Origin: Anaeramoeba flamelloides | Taxonomy: Eukaryota; Metamonada; Anaeramoebidae | Length of the DNA stretch: 64,000 nucleotides | Direction: 5' to 3' | Assembly: GCA_027625915.1 (NCBI GenBank) | Contig: JANTQA010000023.1 | Location: 11,594,001-11,658,000, forward strand | Part shown: positions 55,885 to 64,000 of the stretch, one piece after another | Layout of the letters: the number at the start of each line of letters is the position of its first letter | Numbering within the stretch: position 1 is the first letter of the stretch | Program-made: the position numbers and the translations under genes | Notes under the pieces: model-generated | The model's input: the letters and a program-made list of their open reading frames with translations, nothing else | Told to the model about the DNA's origin: nothing | The model's database searches: none

Positions 55885-56830
55885 AATTTTTACCTTGTTA
55901 GATCATACTAAATTTTGATTTTAATATTTTAGAATTTCCATTTCAACTTTCGGAACTCACACTATTTTCAAGAGCTGTTCTACATCTTTTTTTAAATTTA
56001 CTTTTACAAGTTTGAAATGTTCCAAAATTTGAAATGCACTTGAAAATCCCCAAAAGTCATTTTTTGCAATTATTTTTTTTGTTATTTTCAATTTTCCTTT
56101 TCATTAAATAACAAAGAAAAATAGTCTTCGTGAAAAGGTAAAGATGACAAAAAATGTTTTTTTTTTTTTTTTAGTCCAATTTCTTCCGTGTGAAAATTTT
56201 TTTTGAGAAGCGAAAGTGAAATAACACAATTAATCAAACCCCCCAAGGGTGGGAACGTAGTCCTTAAAAGGATCTAAATTATGGACTTTTTGGGACTTCA
56301 TTCCCGCCATTTTAGGGTTTTTAGTTATTGTCTTATCTTACTTTCACTTCTCAAAAAGAATTTTCATTTTGAAGAAATTGGACAATAAAATTATCATTTT
56401 CAATGTTCAAAAAACCACAAACAAAAAAATAATACAAAATAGATCTTGGATTGAAAATTTAAACAATATATAATTTTAAGGGATTTTCAAGTACAAATTT
56501 AAATTTAAACAATTTCAAACTTGTAAAAGTTCCTGTTGGATATATTTAGAATAGCTTGTGTAAATTTTTTTGTGTTTCTAGATTTGTAATGGAAACGATG
56601 AAATATTTTAAATCAAATTTTGGAATGATGTTTCATGGCTTTGTACATGTAAATTATGGAAATTGTGAAAATTTTTAGTTTTCTGTAAAAGAAATTCTAG
56701 GTGTGTAAATTAAACCGAGATTATGTAACCCATCATATGGTATATTTATATACAATTTCAGCCTTTTAATCTGAAAAGTTCTGACCTTAATGGTGTATAA
56801 AGTGTAATTTATTATTTTGAAATAATAAGA
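55680..56830. repeat. About 1.1-kb palindrome with coding-like arms
   Basis: Nested matching blocks pair across a centre near 56270. The pairs are AGTCCAATTTCTTC with GAAGAAATTGGACAA; ACTTTTACAAGTTTGAAATG with its complement at 56510-56530; CACTTGAAAATCCC with GGGATTTTCAAGT; GATTTTAATATTTTAGAATT with a mirror near 56600; and AAAATTTTCACAATTTC with GAAATTGTGAAAATTTTTAG. The innermost part holds a C/G-rich patch (CCCCCCAAGGGTGGGAACG). Identity is high near the centre and falls outward. Confidence 0.7.
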
Positions 56831-57214
56831 TTTCGAGTTGTGGAAATAACAAATATCTTACAACCTTTCACCCTTCACAACATGCTCTAAAAATAAATAC
56901 TAAAAAAAAATTGAAAATTTGAAAATTTTTCACTTTTTGATAACTTCAATAATAATAAACATTGTTAGTTATTAAGAGATCTTAGATCCAAAATTATTTT
57001 GAAAGATATTTTCCAATTAAGCTGGAAAAACTAATATTCTAGATTCTATCAAGTCATTTTACAGATTTGATAGTCAACAATTTGAATTTTTTTTAAGAAA
57101 TTTCAAAATTATATTAAATTTAATACATATAATTCAAATGGATAATAAATTATTTGACCAAAATAAAGAATTATTTTTTGTTTTTATTTGAAAAAAATAT
57201 TTTTTTTTTTTTTT
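56831..57214. other. AT-rich spacer
   Basis: Nothing recognised. Confidence 0.5.
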
Positions 57215-57490
57215 GATTTTTCGTTAGGTTTTTTTTTAATTTGAGAAATAAAACGAAAATTAAATAAATTTTCTATTTATTTCAATAAGAGAAAAAAACT
57301 AAGTTGAATTTTCCAGAATTAAAAGAATTGAATAAAATTTTTGATTTTTCTCTATTCTTTTGAATTCTGGAAAACCCCAGTTAGCTTTTCTTGGGTTTTC
57401 TGTTTATTTGGAAAATCACCGATTTTACAAATATAAAAGAAAAAAAAATTAGAAAACCTAGACCCTTGATGAACACCCCCACCAGGTATT
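57215..57490. repeat. Family M3 repeat, copy 4
   Basis: It contains the palindrome AATTTTCCAGAATTAAAAG with TTCTTTTGAATTCTGGAAAA, plus TTTGATTTTTCTCTATTC, matching copies 1 and 2. The inner ATTTGAGAAATAAAACGAAA also recurs near 53815. Confidence 0.45.
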
Positions 57491-58657
57491 TCAGGATTTC
57501 ATAGGATAAATAACAATACAGAGATTGTACTCCATTCTTTTGAATTCATGGATAACCTATGACCCTCCATATTTTTCATTAGTTGTTCCTTTCCTTATTT
57601 TGATAACCATCGATGAAAATAATGTTTTGGTAACTTAGAGTTATTATCTATCAGATAAATATCCAAAGTTAAATAAAACGAAAAATTATCTATACATTTA
57701 TTTAAATATTATATCCCAAAAAAACAACTTTGGTTCTTAACTAGAGAGTTTCAAAAAAGTTTAATTACTACTATCAACAATTAAAAACATTTCTTCACGG
57801 ATTTTCATTTCTAGAATGTTAATTATATTGTATATAAACTTAATTATTGATGGATAGAATGCTAATTAAAGTTTATTTTTATCTAAAAATTTAGATTTTT
57901 TTTTTTTTTTTTGTACAGGTGATTACCCAAATTCAACTTTTGTTTTTTTTTGTCTTTTTTTTTTTTTTCAGGCATTGGTGTTTGAAGATAGAAAAACTTT
58001 TATATTTGGTTCAGAAATAAATTAGCTTTTGAAGGTAGATCAATATTTAATGCAAAACGTTCAAAAATAGTACTTTTTTTGTTCGAAAAATTTATACGAA
58101 ATTATCAAATTGGTTGTAAAAAATAAAAATCTGACAATGATCTTGTTCCTCATTTTTTTTTTATCAAAAAATTACATTTTACTCTTTCAAGATCTCATAA
58201 TTCTTTTTTATAATAATTTAAAGAACTCTATTTCTTGTTAATACATTATTATCATCCTTTTGATTTATTTCTTTTATTTCTAAAGTACGTCAATATTTTG
58301 AGTATGGGCTAAATATTCGTAATGGATTAAAGGTTGTCAAACATGAGTTATTTACACCATTGTAAATAATATCAAAAAAAAATTTCAAAATTAAAGTTTT
58401 TATATGTTATTTTAAAGTAAAAAATCCAAAAATACATTGTTCAATAATATTTATAATGAATTTTTTCAATCCATTTGTACCATGTAGAATTATTATGATT
58501 TACTTTCAATTACAACACACTTAGATTATAGACCAAGATATGTTGAGGCTAATAACTTAAGTGTGAAAATTATTCATTTTCTAATTCTATGATTTATTTC
58601 CTTCTTTAAAGATTTACAATGAAAAAATAATTTTTGTTTTTTCCTAAATATAATAGA
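57491..58657. other. AT-rich spacer
   Basis: No gene, RNA or clear repeat is visible. Confidence 0.5.
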
Positions 58658-58894
58658 TACTGATAAATTGCAATTTATGTTTGGAAATTTTTACTTGATT
58701 TTCCATTTTTGAAATTTTTATACTCAAACTTTGAATAAAGTATTTTATGAACTCGAGTTTTGAAAAACTCTGTAAAATTAGTTGTTCTTGTAAATATTCT
58801 TTTCCCTGTTCTGTTTGATAAGGAACATTTCCAAGATGTATAAAAATGGAAATTGAACTCAAAAATTTTTGAAATTTATGAGAATTTATCAGTA
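58658..58894 (-). mobile_element. M2 MITE, copy 4
   Basis: The 237-bp copy runs from TACTGATAAATTGC to AGAATTTATCAGTA, inverse to 38825. The open frame that covers it on the minus strand is therefore not a gene. Confidence 0.8.
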
Positions 58895-59380
58895 TTTGAA
58901 AATCAATTAAACTGAAGATCACGAATAACAGTTACATTGGATAAATAACTACTTAAATTTATGTCAATTCTAGGGCCAAGGCTCAACGATTAAACATTTT
59001 CTTATTTTGGTTTTCGTTGAAATAATTTATTAGAAGAGCCTGAAAGAAAAGTTCTTAAAAAGAAATAAACAAAATTAAAAATTCAAATAGAGGCTTTTTG
59101 ATATTTTGATAACAACCAAAAAACAAAAAAAAATAAAAATAAATTTGGATCAACTCTAAGTGTTTTTCACTTTTTTATTTTGTAAAATATCTTGTAGAGG
59201 TGGAAATTTAAAGGTATATTTATTCTAATAGAAAGAACCAAAATGATTTACTATTTTCCAGAATGTATTTTTGGTTCTTCTTCTTAATTTGGTGTTTTTG
59301 CTATTAACATTTGTATGTCTAAACCCATAGAAAATAGATTAACAAAACAAGCAAAAAAACAAATCTGATGGCTTCTGTAA

Positions 59381-60021
59381 TTATTTTAAAGGAACAAATT
59401 TGGAAGAGTGAGTAGCACCAACACCTGGTCTACCATGGGTTGTTTTTTTGTATGTTAAGGAAAATTCTCCAAGATAACATCCGATCATTCTTGCATTGAT
59501 TTCAATTGGGATAAAGTTTTTTCCATTATGGACAGCAATAGTTGAGCCAACCATTTCGGGGAGAATAATCATATCTCGAAGATGGGTTCTGACTACTGGT
59601 GGGTTGTCAAGTGGTTTTGCTCCTTTTTTCTTTTGTATTTTTTGAAGTTTTTGAATTGGTGAATCAAATTGAAATAAAAAAATTAAAAAGCAAAAAGAAG
59701 AAAAAGAAAAGAAACAAAAAGAAAAGGTTTTTTTTTTAATTTTTTTGCTCGATTACAAAAAATAAAAAGAAAAAGAAAAAGAACAAAGCTATTGAAAAAA
59801 AAGAAAGCAATTAATTGTTGAAAAAAAAAAGAACGTACAGCTTTTCGAAGTCTTTTGATGAGACTAGTGTGTCTTCTTGAAAGTCCTCGGTTAAGTTTTC
59901 TTCTACCCCGAGAATCTAAAAGTTCTGCGAATTTATCCATTTTCATATTAACGAGGTTATCAAGCTCAACACCTCTGTATGTGTAAACACGGAAACTTCT
60001 TTTCTTTTTTGTTTGGGACAT
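59381..60021 (-). CDS. RPS15: 40S ribosomal protein S15 (uS19), two exons
   Basis: Exon 1 is 60021-59839 (61 codons) and exon 2 is 59629-59381 (82 codons plus stop). The 209-bp intron begins GTACGT and ends CAAAAG. The spliced 143-aa protein matches eukaryotic uS19 at its usual length. Exon 1 carries [12 protein letters not shown] and [19 protein letters not shown]. Exon 2 begins [20 protein letters not shown] in exact register with the family and ends [18 protein letters not shown]. The protein binds 18S rRNA in the small-subunit head near the A site. The acceptor has no pyrimidine tract, but alignment fixes it. Readings that run from exon 1 into the intron are wrong. Confidence 0.95.
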
Positions 60022-60299
60022 ATTATTTATTTTGTTTCGAATATAAATTTTTAGAAATGAACGAAAAAAATGATTACATTTTTTATCAATATTTGAAAAG
60101 AATTATTCCAAAATATTGGATATATTCGAAGAAGAATTGTACAATTTATTTTGTTGATTATTTTGAGGAACCAAAAAACCAGTAATTTAGAATAAATTCG
60201 AAAAATCTAGATATATTTTGAAAGTTAGATATCTATTTGGTTTTGTAAAAATGTGTTTCAAATTAACAACCTGTTGTTTTTTTTTTGTAAGAAATCTTA
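60022..60299. other. Upstream region of RPS15
   Basis: A/T-rich sequence with no recognisable promoter element. The plus-strand frame starting here is a shadow. Confidence 0.5.
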
Positions 60300-60640
60300 T
60301 ACATTAAATAACCAAACAAATATACAATAAACAATCTGTTTGTCTAACTTTGGTTTTTTAAGGTTATGTTATTAAAAATAAAATTCTAAAAATGAAGGAT
60401 CAAATTGGAACAATTTTACTTAAAAAATAGAGAGTAAGCCTATCGGAAAATTTATATCATTAAAAAAACAGAAAATTTCATGGAAAAATAATAAGAAAAA
60501 GATGAAAAATGTGATAAATTCCATTCATAATTCAAAATTTTCTCAAAATATCAATGAGTTTACCATCAAAATTTATTTGGAATTGGGTATATAATCATGT
60601 GAATTAGATGTAATATTTGGATGAGAAGAAGAAAAAAAAT
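60300..60640 (+). repeat. Family R repeat, copy 4
   Basis: Blocks AAAATTCTAAAAATGAAGGA then TCAAATTGGAAC, and later GAGTTTACCATCAAAATTTA then TTTGGAATTGGGTATA and GAATTAGATGTAATATTTGG, recur in order at 62430-62690. Termini are not clear. Confidence 0.5.
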
Positions 60641-61921
60641 TTTTTTTCGGGACTCTTAAACATAAAAAACAATCTTCAAGTAAATTTAATCCAAAATTCA
60701 AAAAAAATTAATCCAAAATTCAAAAAAATTTACCCCCGCTTGAAATTAAAAAATAGTGTAAAAATTTGATTACTACTACAAAATCAAACTTCCTATAAAA
60801 GCTATTATCAGAAATGGATTCTTGTTTTTAAAAGTTTGATCCATTTTTCTCCTTTTTGTAAAGTTCAAATTTCAAAAAGTTTCTTAATTATTTCAAAAAA
60901 AATTATTTTCTTTGAAAGAAGATAGAAATCTTGTTATCTGTAAAGAGGGTATATCAAAAAATAAAATGTAAAAATAAAACCAGTAAGTTCTAAAATAACA
61001 CCGTAATAAAAAATCTACTTACTTTCAACAAAATTACAATAATTATTTTAAACATAAAAAATATAATTTTTTGATTCAAAAAATAGTTCAAATCAATTTT
61101 TTCGTTGTATTGAATAAAAAAATACAAAAAAAAACCAAAAAATCAAATTTAAAATTCCACCAAAATTTTTTTAAAAACCTGGAAATTTTAATTTATAATT
61201 CAAGAAATACTTTTTAATTTGATTATTTATAATCAATGATTACTAACTCAAACTTAATTTTTCTCAGTAGTTCAGAAACAGCACAATGATTAAATTTATT
61301 GATAGACTTTAACATTATTTCTAAATGTTTTGAATTTTCTAATAAAATAAAATTTATTCAAATAAATAATTCCAAAAAAAAAAAATGATAGATATTATCA
61401 GATAACTGATTTTATATACTAATGTATCGTTATTTATTCTCTGAATATTTGAAAAAGAATATTGCCTATTCTTTTTAATTTCAAAAATTTGATAAATATT
61501 TGTGAATAAAATAAAATGTAGAAGATCATTTTTTTTATATCTTCAAGTATTCAATATTTAGGTTTATTTTTTTTTGTATTTTTAAAATAAGATAAAAATT
61601 CCAAGGGCAATATGTTCATAAAGAATCTTGTAAATTACTAAAAGTGGGATTTCTTCCAAATAAAACTTTTTTGTAAATTTTTCTTATTTATTATTTGATT
61701 TTTTGATCCAAAAACCCGAACCAAAAAAAGTATCTTATTTACTGAAAATTTCATTGTAAAAATGATCTTCTTTTAATCTGATAAATCATCTCTTTTGGGT
61801 TGATAAAAGGAATTTGTTTATAGAGTTTAATTGTGTTCTTGTGTAAATATTAACTCTATTACCTTTGGGAAAAAAAATAAATAAGAGTTATGTCTCTCCA
61901 CAGAAAAAAATCCAAAAAATG
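60641..61921. other. AT-rich spacer
   Basis: No gene is recognised. The segment near 60690-60730 has a short tandem duplication of a TTAATCCAAAATTCAAAAAA-type unit. Confidence 0.5.
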
Positions 61922-62207
61922 AAAAGAAAAGTGTAAAACCCACTTTACAAAGTATTACCGATATTGCTTCAACAAAAATTGTATTCATGGACTGTACTAT
62001 CCCTGGGTGGATTTTAGGTGTATCTCAAAAAACAGAATAATTCTCGACAAAATTTTAAAATTAGATCTAAACAGCAGAAATGTGTTCTATATGAAGAATA
62101 AAGGTTTGCCAAACCAATTTTACAATTTTGTTTCTGAACAGTCGATTAAAAATTTTGTAACTCGAAAAAAACATTTCGCAGTTAGAAAAGTGAAAAGAAC
62201 AGTTTAA
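61922..62207 (+). other. Unrecognised open frame, possible terminal exon
   Basis: A frame open for 95 codons to the TAA at 62205-62207 contains YYRYCFNKNCIHGLYYPWVD, then LKLDLNSRNVFYMKNKGLP and QSIKNFVTRKKHFAVRKVKR. It is more complex than typical AT-rich noise and has closely spaced cysteines. A TCTCCACAG acceptor-like site lies just upstream (about 61905). There is no ATG at its head and no identified upstream exon. It could be the last exon of a gene or a remnant. Confidence 0.25.
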
Positions 62208-62276
62208 ATGAGGTTTCCTTTCGGTTCTGTGTCTTTAGAGAAGTGAAGATTTTGAGAAAAAAAAGTATTTGGAAAG

Positions 62277-62759
62277 TACTGTAGCCAAAATAAAGCGTGC
62301 AAAAAAATTTAATGCGTGTTTCAAAAATAAAAAGCGTGTTTTTTTGTTAAAGAAAACCTATACATTAACCGATCAAAGAAACCAATAATAAACCCTAAAA
62401 AAATATGGTAGTGGTTTCTTAAAGTTCTATTATTTAAAAAGAAATTCTAAAAATAAAGGATCAAATTGAAAAATTTATCTCAAAAAATTGAGTTAATTTT
62501 TTTGAAAATTTTTTATCATCGAAAAAAAAAAAATTTCAAAAAAAATTGAGAATATTATGGAAAATTTTCAACTATTTGCATGAATAATTTAAATTTTACT
62601 GAAAATAACCAGACCTTTACTTTCAAAATTGATTTGAGCTCGGGTATACTATTGGGTAGTTGATTGGATGTTACATTGGTACAAGAATAAAAACAAGCAC
62701 GGATAATATTTTGAAACGCAGATTATAGTCGTTGTGCACGCATTATTTTGATCACTGTA
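62277..62759 (+). mobile_element. 483-bp Tc1/mariner-type MITE with family R core
   Basis: The left end TACTGTAGCCAAAATAAAGC and the right end, read on the minus strand as TACAGTGATCAAAATAATGC, form a TIR; both continue GTGC. TA lies at both ends. The interior is family R sequence (AAAAATAAAGGATCAAATTG, and TTTACTTTCAAAATTGATTT further on). This is the only R copy whose termini I can see, and it suggests that family R is the body of a Tc1/mariner-derived element. Confidence 0.7.
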
Positions 62760-63251
62760 GCTTTAATAGATCAAAGTGGGAAGTTTTAAATCTTTTTAAG
62801 TGATTCTAAACAACAAGGAAAAAGTTGAAAAATACATGTAGCTCGAGTTTAAACCAATATAAAAGTTTGAAAAAAAATCTTTGTGTTTTCATTTTTTTTC
62901 TTTTGATTAAAATAACTCACTTTTTAATTATTTTTTGAAATGTGGAACCAAAAGTAGAAAGAAAAAGAAAGATCTCTTTTAAGGAACACTAAATGCAAAA
63001 AAATCAGAGGGGATTTCTTTACAATTCAAAGATGGGAAAAGTTACTTCTTGTTAATCGAAATGTTAGTTCATTGGCCTTGTCTTACAAAAAAATCAAAAA
63101 GAAAAAGCAGAACAAAAAAACACCTAATTTGTGGATAGAAACAACTACTTGAAGAGATAGCCTTTGAAACAATAACTGTTGGAAGAAAAATCCAAAAACC
63201 AACAAAAGTTGGTTAATTTTTTTGTAGTGCTGTGTATTACTCATTTTGAAA
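62760..63251. other. AT-rich spacer
   Basis: No gene recognised. Confidence 0.5.
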
Positions 63252-63551
63252 CTATTGGATCTTCAAACAAAAAATAAAAAAGAAATTAAAATAATACTCA
63301 AATAACTCTTTAAACCACTCTTCATTTGTTACCATTAGTAAAGTAATTTTTTCAAGAAAAAGAAAACCAAAAAAGAAAAAATAAACTCTTTTGTTTTTAT
63401 TTATCAAACAATAAAGTTTTTTGATCTCAAATTTTTTAGTTTTTGTTTTAGTATCAAGTAAGCTTTCAGGAGAAAACATTTTGTATTTCCCTTGTTTTGA
63501 GAAATATCTTATATTTTCCCCATAATGAATCTTGAAAGACAGTTTGGACAT
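63252..63551 (-). CDS. PB1-like domain open frame (partial or decayed gene)
   Basis: From the ATG at 63551 the frame starts MSKLSFKIHYGENIRYFS. This matches the first strand of PB1 domains, where K.KYGDD.RRFS is typical. Toward the end LLMVTNEEWFKELFEYY fits the closing PB1 helix, usually V.ITSDEEW.EAL. The piece between is partly low-complexity (Phe run) and may hide an intron I cannot place. PB1 domains pair signalling and autophagy adaptors. The first 17 codons are duplicated in inverted orientation at 63585-63647. The family call rests on the two ends only. Confidence 0.35.
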   Translation of the reverse strand: MSKLSFKIHYGENIRYFSKQGKYKMFSPESLLDTKTKTKKFEIKKLYCLINKNKRVYFFFFGFLFLEKITLLMVTNEEWFKELFEYYFNFFFIFCLKIQ

Positions 63552-63629
63552 CTACACTCGTGCTAAAGCCCTCGTGATATCCAAATGTCTTTCAAGATTC
63601 ATTATGGGGAAAATATTAGCGATATTTCC
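63501..63629. repeat. Inverted duplication of the PB1-like gene start
   Basis: Arms 63501-63552 and 63576-63629 contain a 30-bp perfect inverted match (63511-63540 with 63586-63615, starting ATATTTTCCCCATAATG) and partial matches on either side, around a 23-bp spacer. The plus-strand arm reads MSFKIHYGENISDISLQTGK and stops at 63647. The two starts therefore diverge head to head. Confidence 0.85.
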
Positions 63630-64000
63630 CTACAAACCGGGAAATAATGACAGTTACTCACCCTTAAAGAAAAACTTGAAAGTCAAAAAAGAATTGTGCT
63701 GAAGCTTTTTTGGATTAATTTGTGAATTGAAGTTTGTGGGTTTTGTTTTCAAGTTTCCAAATTAAACAAACTAATAAGAAAACCAAAAAAACAAAACAAA
63801 AATTTTACACTTAACCAGTACAAGACTAACAATCCATACAAGAACTTTCAAGACTTTTTCAGAACTTTCAGACTAACAGTCTGAAAGAGTTCAATTTCTG
63901 AGATTCTTTCATATTTTTTCAAATTTCAAATACTCGATATAAACTTTTATAAGCCAAAAAAATATATACAAAAACAATAATTACCTAAAGATAACATTTT
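63630..64000. other. Window end; hairpin and possible splice donor
   Basis: A small perfect hairpin TTTCAGACTAACAGTCTGAAA lies at about 63867-63888. At the edge, the minus strand reads ATGTTATCTTTAG followed by GTAATT, which could be a first exon with a donor, but too little is visible to call. Confidence 0.3.

Noticed and set aside
58644-58922. 92-codon minus-strand frame
   Set aside because: It coincides with M2 copy 4, and the other three M2 copies do not keep the frame.
59683-59838. C-terminal extension of RPS15 exon 1 into a Phe-rich tail
   Set aside because: This is read-through into the intron; alignment to uS19 places the donor at 59838 and resumes at 59629.

Overview
The window is extremely A+T-rich nuclear DNA with long homopolymers, TA microsatellites and low gene density: about seven convincing protein genes and one 5S rRNA gene in 64 kb. 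It is eukaryotic. Genes are split by short GT-AG introns (102-209 bp, plus one of about 3 kb), and the products include PP2A subunit A, cytosolic ribosomal protein uS19/RPS15 and the ERMES subunit Mdm12. The base composition, short introns and protein types fit an AT-rich amoeboid protist or an AT-rich early-diverging fungus. I cannot fix the lineage from the sequence alone.

Layout. 1-10.9 kb: AT-rich spacer with old Tc1-like fragments and MITEs around an intronless Mdm12-like gene (3800-4810, minus). 10.9-12.75 kb: a three-exon PLP-dependent fold-type II enzyme (minus) whose short first exon looks like an organelle-targeting presequence. 13-17 kb: spacer with an inverted gene-fragment duplication and a decayed, unrecognised two-exon gene. 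17.7-21.6 kb: a transposon block with two head-to-tail copies of a 1.5-1.6 kb CACAGG-ended element in TA-rich DNA, then a Tc1/mariner remnant with a 202-bp MITE inside its transposase. 22.0-23.6 kb: an intronless, visibly G+C-richer AzgA-type purine permease (minus). 25.6-27.4 kb: a third CACAGG element. 27.4-34.9 kb: repeats, including a palindromic locus. 35.0-36.5 kb: a WD40/DUF2415-type protein (minus). 37.9-38.0 kb: a solitary 5S rRNA gene (minus). 42.1-47.5 kb: PP2A scaffold subunit A, five exons with a TE-loaded 2.97-kb intron 4 (plus). 47.9-53.9 kb: MITEs, a degenerate LINE reverse transcriptase and a Tc1-like copy. 54.3-55.1 kb: a secreted GH18-like protein (minus). 55.7-56.8 kb: a long coding-like palindrome. 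59.4-60.0 kb: RPS15 in two exons (minus). 60-64 kb: repeats and an inverted duplication of a PB1-like gene start.

The genes do not form an operon-like group. They are unrelated single-copy host genes separated by repeats. The less ordinary content is the repeat landscape: (i) a palindromic MITE family with three TTAAGGCACAAA-type boxes per arm, one copy of which is caught at an exact TA site inside a transposase; (ii) a CACAGG element family with CpG-bearing subterminal repeats; (iii) four loci where similar coding-like fragments sit as inverted duplicates (13.9, 30.9, 56 and 63.5 kb). All alignments here were done by eye, so identities and repeat borders are approximate.
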